From NCBI GenBank assembly GCA_034698045.1, contig JAQGAU010000081.1, positions 1-43,466 of the forward strand: DNA of 43,466 nucleotides, read 5' to 3'. The position numbers and the translations under genes are program-made. How positions within the stretch are numbered: position 1 is the first letter of the stretch; each line of letters begins with the position of its first letter. The stretch is from Paramacrobiotus richtersi (lineage: Eukaryota; Tardigrada; Eutardigrada; Parachela; Macrobiotidae). A model generated the notes under the pieces. That model searched no databases. It was not told the DNA's origin and was given only the letters and a program-made list of their open reading frames with translations. This document shows positions 24,736 through 35,267 of the stretch, piece by piece.

Positions 24736-25116
24736 ATGGGGTGTATTGATGACTTTGACTGTACCAACGACAATACGACCTGGAAAAAGTTTCTTCCTGA
24801 GTTTAAAAAACTTCTAAATGATCTGCAAATTTTAATGATGCAAGCAAAAATTGAAAATTGGGAATGTGAAAACGAGTATCTGCGGAAAAAATGCTCCAGT
24901 GTCACTCCAGCTCCTTTGTCCGGAGTCACCACGGAATCAGTAGAAAAAGTGAACGCAATGACTGCGTCTATCTGTGAACGTATATCGATGCCTCCTGGAT
25001 TCGCCGGATTATCGCGTCAAGTGAAATTCAAGCCGAAGAACCTGGAATATGTTAAAGCGTCCCCAGCACCTTCGCCTCCACCCCTAGCCAACCCATCGGT
25101 GGTAGTTCGGAACTAG
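24736..25116 (+). CDS. Small unknown protein
   Basis: A 126-aa frame. The first half is helical (FLPEFKKLLNDLQILMMQAK, then ENEYLRKKC); the second half ends in a Pro-rich tail (SPAPSPPPLANPS). The middle has ISMPPGFAG. No family is recognised. It lies about 570 bp downstream of DNAAF1 on the same strand. No splice sites are needed. It could be a real single-exon gene or the last exon of a longer one. Confidence 0.45.
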   Translation: MGCIDDFDCTNDNTTWKKFLPEFKKLLNDLQILMMQAKIENWECENEYLRKKCSSVTPAPLSGVTTESVEKVNAMTASICERISMPPGFAGLSRQVKFKPKNLEYVKASPAPSPPPLANPSVVVRN

Positions 25117-26895
25117 AAAGACGTATTGGAACTTGAATTTTTGGCAAAATCTTCGTGGAATCGGACCGATATTGTGAAACTACAGTAAGACCGAAAACGG
25201 TTCGTGGAACCAGCGCAGCAGCAGAAAAGGGTGCGAGCAATTTAACAGCGCTGCTGCGCATTGATCATGAACCACATCAAGGTTTCTATTTACGTGAAAT
25301 TTCCCGTCTCGAACACACAGCAGGTTTAAGACAACAAAGGAGTACAACAAATATATCTCGGGGAACAGCTAAAAGGCAAAGAAATTGACGTGCGATTCAT
25401 CAGTGTTTATGTGCCAGGCAGGGTGGACCGCAGGGGGACTACATAAGCTCGTACTGGCAGTTTCAAAGAGTGTACTGAGGCAGTTCACAACTCAATTTAT
25501 GGCCTACCAGTATTTCCGTGCGCGAGTGGATATTCTGAGAGCGACGCCTTATGTCCTGGATGATCATCTCCCATTTCCTTATTGCATCCTCCCTCCGCCC
25601 CCTTCGCTCGCCCGCCTTCCGCCTGATGGTACTATGGACTACAGCTAGTATTCTGCTTCTTCTTGGTTCAATTCTCCAGTTTTCTGATCTGATCTATACT
25701 TGTTATATCGAAAAATTCTCGTCGCTCAGAATAGTGTTCGTACCATTTCTTCATCTATTGACTATGGTAGAATCACTATTCGGGATAGTATGTACTGATA
25801 CCGAAAAGTTTCTTTCTGTGGTAGATGGGTACATGAACCCATTTGTGCATGAACGGCCCTGCTGGACGAAATGCTCCAGGAGAATAAACTTGTTGTTGTT
25901 CTTGCTGGATGCGGTGTTCGATTCGGCTCCGGACTACTATCGCTTTGTCCACTCGGCCTATGGCTTCCAAGCACACTGTTCTGCGGCGATGCTACAACAC
26001 TCACGTCTGAGAGTGGCGTTCAACAAGAAGGTCCACTCGGGCTTCCATTGTTCTGTATGTTGACAAATAAATTATCTCAGGAAGCTCGAGCTGATCTAAG
26101 CTTGTGGTATTTTGGACGACGCGGTTTACGCTGGGACCTAGAAAAAATTCTTGAAGTTTTCGATAAGCTGAAGGATGGGTCATCTGAGCTGCTGGGGTTG
26201 GAGCCTAGTCTAAAGAAATGCAAGATATTTGCTCTTGTAGCGAGCGATGTTGATCGAATCGATGCTCAAGGAACGTTTCTCGAAGTTTACCCTGAGGTTC
26301 AGTAAGTATCGCCCGACCAATTGGAGTTGCTTGGCACCCCTCAATTAGGTTGTGGGGTTGCTGTTCCATCAGGGGAAAAGTTGAAGCGCTTTGAAACTGA
26401 AACTTTGATAACTATCCCAAAATTTTACCATATCCCCAAGCACTCTTTCTTCTGAGAAATTGTCTTTCAATTCCTAAACTGTTGCACCTATTACAAACCG
26501 CTGAGTGCTGAAAACACACGCACGATCTTTAGGAATTTGACTAGTTGATACGGCCTGAAGGGTATGGGTTCACAAATGTGCACATGACTGAACCCGTTTG
26601 GAATCAGGCTCCACTACCTTTACGATTTGGCGGCCTGGGGCTAATTTGTGCATATGATGTAGCTTTACATGCCTATATCTCGTCTTTATCGTCCGCAGCT
26701 GAGTAAGTTAAATCTGTTATCTCTGAACTTGAAATCAATAGCCTAACCGATGACTTGATTAGAGAGTGGTCTGTTCGCAATAATATTATCGCTGAACCAT
26801 GTCCTCCAGATCAACAAAGCTTCCACTCTGTTTGGGCAACGGTGCAGTAAACTAAAACCCTGGATGGTATGATGGATTCTGCCGACGTGATAACC

Positions 26896-27243
26896 TCTAG
26901 TCGTTTGTTGGCGGCTCTTCACCTGAGTCACGTGCTTGGTTACCTGTTCTTTCCGTTGCGACGTTTGGAAAGCTGGAGGACTCGAATTTTAGAGTAGCGG
27001 TCGCTTTCGATTGGAAATCGAAGTGTGTAAGGGTCATCGGTGCGTGTGTAAAGCGCAAGTGGATATCTATGGTCTAGTCGTTTGTTGGCGGCTCCTCACC
27101 TGAGTCACGTGCTTGGTTACCTGTTCTTTCCGTTTCGACGTTTGGAAAGCTGGAGGACTCGAATTTTAGAGTAGCGGTCGCTTTCGATTGGAAACCGAAG
27201 TGTGTAAGGGTCATCGGTGCGGGTGTAAAGCGCAAGTGGATAT
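26896..27243 (+). repeat. 171-bp tandem duplication inside the retrotransposon
   Basis: 26896-27066 and 27073-27243 are nearly identical (only a few differences) with a 6-bp spacer. Each copy encodes SSRLLAALH and, in another frame, NFRVAVAFRLEIEVC of the RT C-terminal part. The copies differ much less from each other than the element does from an active RT, so the duplication is young relative to the decay. Confidence 0.85.
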
Positions 27244-27254
27244 GTGCCACACTG

Positions 27255-27772
27255 CGTGTGGCACAGTGGTTAGCCGTATAGCCAGCAACCCAGACGACCG
27301 CGGATCGATTCCCCCCTTCGACCACAAAAAATAGCAAAAAACGCAGAGCAACCGGCTAGCCATGGACCAGCATGTGGTGTGGTACGAGTCAGCATCAGCG
27401 CTGGCCGCACTGAGTGGCGTGTGCGTCTCCTCTACGCCTGGGCTGATCAAGCTGCCCTTCGGATTTGGACCTAGCCAACACCTTCAACCCGCCAGCGGCC
27501 ATGGACATGTATTGGAATAATGCGGATCTGTCTTGAGTAGTTGACTTTGCTCTGCCTTACGGCTTTAATGCACGCTTTGCTTCTGCAATAGTGAGTGTCC
27601 GCTTCTGGCATGAGATGTATTGTTCTGTTGAAGTGTCTGTGGTTAATTCTGGGTATGCGTGTTGTGCTACCGCACCAGGTTTAAACTCCCGTGTTATGAA
27701 TGTCAGCCATAACAGAATATGGGTTACCTGCTTGCGTAATAAAGATTATTATTATTATTATTATTATTATTA
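27255..27772 (+). mobile_element. tRNA-derived SINE nested in the retrotransposon
   Basis: The head has an RNA polymerase III A box (TGGCACAGTGGTTAG, 27259-27273) and a B box (GGATCGATTCC, 27302-27312) at tRNA-like spacing of 43 bp. The body is about 400 bp. The tail is AATAAAG followed by an (ATT)n run at 27745-27772, directly followed by resumed retrotransposon coding sequence. The exact 5' edge and target duplication are not clear. Confidence 0.7.
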
Positions 27773-28439
27773 CGGGCTGATCTGTAAGCGAAGCAGAGGC
27801 CGTTACTCAAGAAGGCATTCAGCATTAAACAATCTAGTTCGCCATGCATTAATCTCAGCCAATATCCCTGCAATCCGCGAACCTTCTGGTCTGGACAGAG
27901 GCAACGGAAAACGCTCTGATGGACTCACGTTAATGCCCTCAAGGTCCGGTAAGCCCATTGTCTGGGACGCTGCAGTTGCCAACACAGGCGTAGACACATA
28001 CATCGCCCAGACTACGTCGAACTACTGCGGTTGCAGATCTCCGAGAACGGGAAAAAGAGTGACGATATAGTGCCTCAAGCAACCGATATATTGTACAGCC
28101 AGTCGGTATCGAGACGATGGGAAGCTGGGGATCGGAAGCAAAGGCATTTTGAAAGAAGTGGGCAAGAAAATTCGCGAGAAAAATGGAAGTCCGCGGTCTA
28201 TGGAGTTCCTCAGACAACGGGTAAGTATAGAAGTCCAGCGAGGAAATGCCGTTTGCGTCCTGGGCACCGTTGATACATCAGAGAGGTAAAAGATGTGTTT
28301 TTGAGTTTCAGTGCACAAAGAAGGTTGTTGTTTTCCATTTGTTATTTTTTCGGTCATGTATGCTCAGTTGTTGGTTTTCGTCAATGATCTGTGCGCGAAT
28401 CTCGAATGAACTAATAAAGATTTTTAAAAAGTAAAAAAA

Positions 28440-29040
28440 AGCTTTTACATGTGTAAACAGCAGTTACGTCCCAACTATCGCCAAAATGCCCCCACCAGGG
28501 CCATATTGCCGGGTCCTCTTTGAAACCATCGCCAAACACGCAACGGCTGCACGAACTTAGTGATATGGGGGACCAACAAGCACCCCTCAAAGATCAAGGC
28601 ATTCGGGCAACTGCCACTAGGGACTAGCACCGCCACCACTGTGACCAACACGATTTTGGCAAGGTTGGGAATAGGTGGCATTAGCGCATGAATTCGAGAC
28701 ACGCCGGTGCAAATGTTTGGGACATTCGCCATCCCCGGCTCGACCGCGGAGTCTCGTGGTACAGCCGGACATGCATGGCCACCGGGTGCTGCGATGGACC
28801 GGCGAGCGATCGAAACCGGTTTGAGCGGTTCCCTGGTCCGTGGCCAGGTTAACCACCCCTCGGTGCGGGCGGCGTGTACTATTGTGCGAGAGAGCAGTGC
28901 GAGTGGAGATGTGCCCCAAACAAGAAGATGGGTTTGTGGTTATGTTGGTGGTCCAAAGTATGGGTTGGTATGGTCCAAAGCATACCCTATCGGAAAGAAA
29001 ACTTACTGCTAACACGCTGAATAACTGGTTGACAGTTTGA
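28440..29040. repeat. G/C-rich segment, unclassified
   Basis: Base composition is clearly richer in G and C than both flanks, and frames are open on several strands without family support. A short direct repeat (GGTCCAAAG at about 28950 and 28973) is visible. It may be another repeat element; I cannot place it. Confidence 0.3.
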
Positions 29041-29315
29041 AGAAATTCGTCCAGTTATGAAAATTTAAATCGGTTATGCAGTAATTCCGGAAGTTAAGCA
29101 TTGTCGATTGCTCATCCGTTAGGCCAGCCCAACTGTTACGTCACTGCAGACTGCCATTCTGCATGTGCTGACTTTTTCGATTTGGCATCTTTTTCAACGC
29201 CTGAAGTTGAAATTCCAGCTTGATGCTGACTTGTGGTATTTTCTCGTCCGTGACTGTATTATTTTAATTTGCGGTACTTTCCAACATCAACTGAGATTTC
29301 GGAATACGCTGTAGT

Positions 29316-31399
29316 ATGTTTAAGTTGAGTTCCCGAGTGGCTGAGACGGACTCTGCTCGAGAAACGATGGACGGTTTGGAGCGTCAGCCTTTCAATCATA
29401 ATTATCGCACAAGGCTGCACTTTCGTGTAGACCAGGGACTTCCCTATCCAGACGACGAAGGTATTAGCTAATAAACGTTTTATTCATTCATTTCCTTTAT
29501 TCTGACGTTTGCAGGCGTTGGGACAGTCATCAAGGAAGGAAAAGAAAAGGGAGCTCCCGTAATCGTGTCTGTGAAAGGTATATGCGAATGAAGGGCAGAT
29601 TTCCTTGTACTGGTTTGTGTTTAACAGCATATCATACTGGGCAGCGTTTTCCTAGCGTTATATTTTTTGTTGTTTTATTTTGTCACGTTGCAGGTGGTCT
29701 TGGATTACGCCGTTATGCTGAGAGACTTCAGAGCTATTACGATCGTGGTGACTTCAAAAATCAGGAACGAAAAGAGGGAGACCCAGTGAAGGAACTTCCA
29801 CAGGCAGGAGACAAATCGCAGGAAGCCCCACGACGGTCGACCAAAGGATTGTATAGCAGTAAGTATCAATCGGTTCCCGCTCTGTAATGGCGTGTTTGAA
29901 AATTTTGCATTTTGTAACACTGCATGATTTGGTATCATTTCATTGGGATCGCAGTAAATAACTCAGTTTCTATGTAGTTTCTCAATCCTGGGAGCTCCCG
30001 GATACCACCGAAATCGATATTGCTTCGGCGAAAATCACCACGGTTGACATCAATGGCAGTTCACTGGATGTAAAGAAATATTTGTCCGTACCTTATCATC
30101 TGCTGGTTCGATTTCCTGCCATCGGCACTTCTCCGGCTTTACACGGGAACGTAAAGGATGAAAAGCGCCTTTACTTGTCGCATTATCAGCGGATTCGATT
30201 GTTGAAAGCAGCATCTTGGTGAGAAATTTGCATTATTTCCGCGCTTGTGTCGCTCGTCAACCATCTTGATTTTGCAGTAAAGAACCGATGGACAATCTGA
30301 AGTTTGCTACGCTGATCTATTCGCAATGGAATTATTCACAGTGGGACGAAAAGCAGCTGCGCCAGTTCGTTGATTTCGTCTTCAATGCGGGAGCTCCCGT
30401 AAGTTTGCTGCTGGACCTTTGTCGACCTATGGGATATGCACTATATGGTTGTGTAAGCCGAAGTATACGCGGATGGATGTGCTGCTGGTTGTCAGCCGCA
30501 ATGGTCAGAGGCCGGTATGATCTTGTGAAGTCATTGGCAATCAGGTTTGATTTGCTCGGCGTGGCGGTGCGGGTCGCTGAACGAATTGAAGCGCGAGACG
30601 ACTTTCATTTCGGGTAAAATGCGACATGCTTTTAGTGCCTGATAAATTTAAATAAATTAAATTTCTTTAGCACTTACGACACTGCGTATGCGTTTGTCGA
30701 CCGTGCCGTGAAGGACGACACTAAAATGCAGCTGAACATGCGGGAGCATAATAAATCTCGGTATGTAGAGAGCAACAAAATTATGAAAGCGGTTTATTTG
30801 GCGGAATAAGTCACTGTTTTGTAAAGTTGAAGTTTAAAATGTAAAATGAAAATTACGTATGTTAACCTGTTTTCTCGTTATTTTTTTGGCTATATGATCG
30901 TGGGCATCTGTATTAGCATTTATACGTGTTTCAGGCCTTTAACTGACCACCGCTGCGCGTTTGGATATCGTGGTTGTGGAGTGACTGGGACAGTGGAGTT
31001 TCTGAACCGCCATAATCTCGTTTGTGTCCACCGCGATGCCGATGCCGCTGCGGATCGTTGTGCCGACTGTGGGCTGTTCCTACAGCCGAATCTTGCGGAG
31101 GATGATCTTGGGAAACTGCGTCATCGGGTAAAGTGTGAGCGCCGCTTGGTAGTGTGGACAGATGACGTTTCGAATTTGGACTTATTCGAAAAGCCCTTAT
31201 ATCCTCCATCTGGGCCGTTTGGTGGCTTGTTTTTGGTGCCGGCCGATAACAACGACCGTGTGGCTTGCCAGGTAAATATTGTCGATTGTTAACTTGTAAG
31301 AAATGTTTTAGTAGCTTTTCTTCGGTGTAGGTATTCGATGAGCGCCGTGAACGCGGCCGAGGTATGATCTTTAAACTGTCCGAGATTAAACGCTACTGA
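29316..31399 (+). CDS. Unknown nine-exon protein, probably element-encoded
   Basis: Exons 29316-29460, 29515-29577, 29694-29858, 29978-30218, 30278-30398, 30531-30613, 30671-30760, 30935-31271 and 31331-31399 sum to exactly 438 codons with no stop, so the gene looks intact (the exon-6 acceptor is weak). No signal peptide or TM. The middle contains KFATLIYSQWNYSQWDEKQL; the C-terminal part is Cys/His-rich (TDHRCAFGYRGCGV, HNLVCVHRD, DRCADCGLF), possibly zinc binding (inference). I recognise no family. GGAGCTCC palindromes lie in exons 2, 4 and 5 (the last ends exactly at the splice donor) and 18 bp after the stop, as in the transposase and its divergent partner at 36-42 kb, which suggests the same element family. 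Confidence 0.65.
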
Positions 31400-31428
31400 T
31401 GTCATGTTATGATTACGAGGAGCTCCTC
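29549..31428. repeat. GGAGCTCC palindromes, left block (4 copies)
   Basis: Exact copies with their dyads: GGGAGCTCCC at 29549-29558 and 29990-29999, CGGGAGCTCCCG at 30388-30399, GAGGAGCTCCTC at 31417-31428. Three lie in coding exons in two reading frames (GAP twice, ELP once); the fourth is just after the stop codon. Confidence 0.9.
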
Positions 31429-32133
31429 ATGCAACTGTTGATGATTTGCTTTTCATAGATGTTCCTTTTGTTTATGGAAACTAAACCGTCTAAACGGAAA
31501 CTTAGCAGTCAGTGTTTCAGTATGAGATGGCCTTCTGCAAATGTGACTTTTTTACCAAATTTAGTTATGTTTTTAATGATTGACTGCTGTTAGTCGGGCT
31601 CAGCGCCTCTTGCGTTCTTGTAAAAGCACGCATTGTGAAAATCGAAACAATTAAACGCAGGTGTTTAGTTTAAATTGTCAGTTCAAAAGTTACATGCGTA
31701 TTGTCTGTGCTTTCGAAGTCTGTTATTAATAGCGAAATAAAATTTTCGCGAAAATCGGGGGCAAATTTATGTTAGTTTTCAGACCGAAAATAGGAAGTTT
31801 TTTAACCGTCTGCGAATTCTCGTTTTGTTCTCTCGTTTCTGGTTTCGTAATGGTAGTTTGTTACTATGTAATTGTACAACTTCCGGACGGCGACTGCGCA
31901 ATAAGTGGATTTGTGGAAAGTGTCGCCAGTCGTTTTTCTCCTGAAATGTATACAGTAGTAAGTAATTTTTTTGGCAGAAATCGCTTTGTTGACTCAGCTA
32001 TTAGAAGAATATCCGTATTGAAACTGTTATATTTCATAATTTACGTCGCAGGGTTTTCTTATCTTCACCATCAGTTTGGGACTGTTTCTTTGAGCAGCAG
32101 AATACTAGTATATGTACTGCCATTGTAAGTGAA

Positions 32134-32608
32134 ATGGATAGTATGTGCGATGAATGCACGGGTTCCAAGCGATGGTATGATGCCTGTTTCATCAAGTGGT
32201 TCTCTGAAAGATATCTGCATGGAAACACCGACCTGGCGGATCACTGCGATGAGTTTTCAAAGACTATCAAGCTTGTTTGCGGGTATGTGCACAATCGAAT
32301 GTATGAATTTTGTAATTATTTTATTTCTGCTTTCTTTAGTAAGCACAGCGATAGTTTCGATCTGAACGATTAAGTTGAAACTTATTTCGCCTTTGGTTTG
32401 TGTGTGTAAATGATTGTGTAGTGTAAATTACATTTATCTCAGTTATAATATCGATTTAGCGTATTACTGATCACCTGGAATTTTCCTTGAAATACAGTGT
32501 TCAGTACATATAGTAATTGTGCTAGATGCAGCCAAAGACGAGTATCAGAAGATGATCGAGTATGAAAGGACTAAGAAGCGCGATGCGGTCGAACTGGAGA
32601 ACGATTAG
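32134..32608 (+). CDS. TRIAP1: TRIAP1/Mdm35-like mitochondrial intermembrane protein
   Basis: The first exon (ATG 32134 to about 32282) begins MDSMCDECTGSKRWYDACF and continues IKWFSERYLHGN, matching the TRIAP1 pattern MNS..C..KR.YDQCFN.WF.EKFL.G. The first CX9C is intact; the second cysteine pair reads CX10C, one residue longer than the usual twin CX9C. TRIAP1 works with PRELI-family proteins to move phosphatidic acid between mitochondrial membranes. A second exon probably ends at 32606-32608 (KDEYQKMIEYERTKKRDAVE, then stop), but its acceptor is not certain. The gene lies between two palindrome-bearing blocks and carries no palindrome itself. Confidence 0.65.
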
Positions 32609-32739
32609 GAAGGCAAGCAATTTTTATGCAATTAAATATAGTTTAATATAGTTTATAGTTTAAAATAAAGTTTTTATGCACCTGAAATCTCTCGTGATAC
32701 ATTTCGGTACTCTGGGTCGGATATCCGAAAGGTGCGGAA

Positions 32740-33408
32740 ATTAGGTGTGGTAAATGTTACGTTTCCGGTGAAGTGTGAGCTGTAGTTTACATGAACGGTA
32801 TTCTGTGTAAAGCGGCAGAGTTTTTTGCAAGGTGATTGCATCTGAAATTCTGAATGGATTGCAGTTGCTCCTAACGGAAATTTCAATCCTTATGCATAAG
32901 CGGGCGTAAGAACGGGTGGTTTTTTAAAGATACATTCTAGGGCAGTGGATGATTAGTATTAAAAGTGACAGTCAAGAAGTATGCTTAGTACGTTTGTTTT
33001 TCGGCCTAAAACTTTGGTAAGATGAAGTACCGACGAATCATGCAAAATTGGATTATGCATACGATGACTATCGGTTTTCGGTAAATTATTATTATTATTA
33101 TTATTACTTCACAAGAGCAGACAACCCGTTAGGGACTTCAAGTCTGGTCGAAAGAATTATTTCCAGAAAGTTCCCTACAGTTCCGCTTTGAAATCTCGCC
33201 GTAAATCGCTTGAACGCATTTGTTGGTACACTGGTTGTTCATTTGGGCATTACGATTGACCTGATTTGGCTCAAGTCCAGCATTTTACTTTTATGTTTTT
33301 CAGCCGAAAGCCCGAGGAGCGGAACTCTTCAACTAAGTGTGTGAGCATTTAGCACTTTTGGAAAATGATTATTTTGGTTTGGAATATTCTGACACGTCGG
33401 GAAATAAG
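32740..33408 (+). pseudogene. FERM-domain exons, copy 1 (broken)
   Basis: Two exons of a FERM F1 lobe: 32740-32767 (GVVNVTFP) and 33304-33408 (KARGAELF, then VCEHLALLENDYFGLEYSD). FERM domains link membrane proteins to the cytoskeleton. The second exon has an in-frame TAA at 33334-33336 where the other copy has CAA. The same exons recur at 35.27-35.55 kb, with similar intron sequence around them, so this is a segmental duplicate. An (ATT)n run sits in the intron at 33085-33106. Confidence 0.7.
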
Positions 33409-33668
33409 GTTAGTTGCAGTAGTCGCTGTTAAGTGTTAAGTGAGCGTTGGCCAGTTCCAGCTCGGAGGATGATCAGGGTGAGGGCATTTTGTCTAATACC
33501 GTGTTAACAGCGTAAAATTCTTTAATGAAAAAATATAGAATTAGTGCTAAGGATGCAGTTTAGAGGTTTGACAAGCACAAAGCTGCAGAAAAATTTCGAC
33601 CTTTTAACAGAAAATCGGAAAATACATGTGTTAACCTGTGGATATTAATGTTATTCCGTGGTTCGCAG

Positions 33669-35146
33669 GCACGCGCCATTCCTGAAGCGGAAGAAGTCAA
33701 GCTGATCACGTGGAACTTCGATGATCTGCCCTTATCCGACATGGAAACCGTCCAGTGCACTTTGCGGATATTTATCGATACGGGAATCGCCGAGTCTTTC
33801 AAAATTCCCTTCGATGAAGGGATTGACGTTGTTTGTCTTTCATTAGCAATTGATTTCATCTTCTACGTGTTTATGACGCTTTCCCACTGTGGATTAGGTG
33901 CTCTTCCGGTGGGCACTCAGCGTGGAGAAGAACTACGGTCCAGTCCTTTACCACAACTGGTAAGAGCGTTAACATAATATTAATATTAGCGATTACCAAT
34001 TTAACCCAGTACAACGTTGTACTGGGTTAAATTGGTGATCGCTTTTTTTCTATTGAAAATTGATGCAGTATAATGGTTTTGGAGAAAGCGTGTGTTGAGC
34101 GTAAAGGTTTGTATGACATAATGAAGATGTGTATGAAAAAGCATTTCAAAAATCTGAAAACAGTACGATATCATATGAGAAATGCATTTTGAACTACTGC
34201 TAAGTTATGCATAATCGAGGTATCGATGAAATAGTAAATAAGTTACTCAGCGGTCTGCATTGCATTTGATTATATTATAATTTGATCGGTATACGTGCAG
34301 TTAACAAATCGTATGCTTGTAAAGTAAAGTAATTCGGTCGCAAATATTTCCGTTTTTTATTTTTCAGGCGGCATGCTTTCAACGTGGTACAGACAATGTT
34401 CTGTATCATTACAGTAAGTGTCAAAATATATCTTAACTGGAGTTTCTGTTCTGTCATGATCCTGTCATGATGATCTGCAGGTTGTTGGCCTCCGGTACTT
34501 AATACTTTACGGATTTGGACATTCTAGCCTTATTAACAGGCTGTATATCCGGCCCATGATCTCGGTAGAGACTTCCTGTGCTTTTGTTAATTTACCTTTT
34601 TTCTTCTGATGCTGGTTCTTGCTGTATAGGCCACCGAGGCACCAGCAACGCATTTCAGACCAAGAGCAACACGGCCTTGGCGCAGTTGTACGGCACATCC
34701 GTTCTGGAGAAGCGCCATTTCAACCACTGCGTTTTGATCCTGCAGAGCCCGGGCAGCAACATTTTTGTCACTTTACAGGAAAAGGGACTCGTTCAAGCAG
34801 CTAGCGGCCTACCCCGATATCGACTGGAAGTCGGCGCCAGCCGAAGAGCTGCTAAGTAACATGTTGATGATTGCCTGTGATTTCGGTGTCATCTGCAAAC
34901 CATGAGACATCCAGCAGGTCATCGCGGATTTGGCAACGCAAGAGTTTTTCGAGCAGGGCGATCTTGAACAGCAGGAATTTGGTACACCAACGGTTAGTGT
35001 GAAAGAGCCTTCCGTTTACCCAGCTGTTTGTGGGGACGCTAAACAGATCACTTATTTACGCGCCGATGTTTGACCGGTCCAAATATCCAGAATTGCCGAA
35101 AATGCAAGTTGGCTTAATCGATTTCATCTGCACACCGTTGTACAAG
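33669..35146 (+). pseudogene. PDE11: PDE11-like cyclic nucleotide phosphodiesterase relic
   Basis: Ordered pieces of a class I PDE catalytic domain: FDDLPLSDMETVQCTLRIF (33669-33815), WALSVEKNYGPVLYHNW (33898-33959), RHAFNVVQTMFCIIT (34368-34413), FTDLDILALLTGC (about 34.52 kb), HRGTSNAFQTKSNTALAQLY (from 34630), DIDWKSAPAEELL, EFFEQGD and LPKMQVGLIDFICTPLYK (to 35146). The HRGT and AQLYGTS blocks are closest to PDE11. Damage: a stop before the FTDLDI segment, a one-base shift before the HDLD motif (second Asp is Gly), loss of about 25 codons that should hold the metal-binding ATDL motif, TGA for the Trp after KP, and further phase breaks. It cannot make an active enzyme as read. Confidence 0.8.
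33989..34042. repeat. 54-bp near-perfect palindrome
   Basis: Two 27-bp arms with no loop, centred between 34015 and 34016, with one mismatch (26/27 pairs), followed by a run of T. It lies in an intron of the PDE relic. It could extrude as a cruciform or fold as an RNA hairpin. Confidence 0.9.
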
Positions 35147-35267
35147 GTCAGTTTCTATACGGCGAAGTAAGGCAGATATTTCAACATGGAAAAGTTTGGT
35201 GACGTTTGAATTGGTTACTAATGGATGGTAACATTATTGATTGAATCCAGCTCCGGTTAACTGGAAA

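Larger units (their letters stand above)
25800..28289 (+). mobile_element. Dead non-LTR retrotransposon (RT and C-terminal nuclease-like region)
   Basis: Broken frames read as one reverse transcriptase. Pieces in order: FVHSAYG (about 25.94 kb), SESGVQQEGPLG (where active RTs have GVQQGDPLG), LWYFGRRG in place of the YxDD box, LGLEPSLKKCKIF, FLRNCLSIPKLLHLLQT (about 26.45 kb), then about 27.78-28.29 kb the C-terminal domain (RGRYSRRHSALNNLV, GKRSDGLTLMPSRSGKPIVW, GSWGSEAKAF, RGNAVCVLGTVDTSER). The loss of the catalytic aspartates, stops (e.g. 28151) and frameshifts show it is inactive. The SDG...VWDA block resembles a PD-(D/E)xK-type nuclease motif (inference). A 171-bp internal tandem duplication and a SINE insertion interrupt it. 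Confidence 0.8.

Noticed and set aside
28617..29040. Overlapping open frames on both strands in the G/C-rich segment
   Set aside because: Open frames on both strands are expected from base composition; no motif or splice support.
31769..32128. Open frame with LPDGDCAISGFVESVASRF upstream of TRIAP1
   Set aside because: Looks partly protein-like but I found no consistent exon partners or family; left out as a gene.
27745..33106. (ATT)n runs as a CRISPR-like or functional repeat
   Set aside because: Simple microsatellites; one is the SINE tail and the other lies in an intron of the FERM copy.
34881..34890. TGA at the Trp position of the PDE relic as a reassigned codon or selenocysteine
   Set aside because: TGA is used as a normal stop elsewhere in the window and the same gene carries deletions and frameshifts, so decay is simpler.
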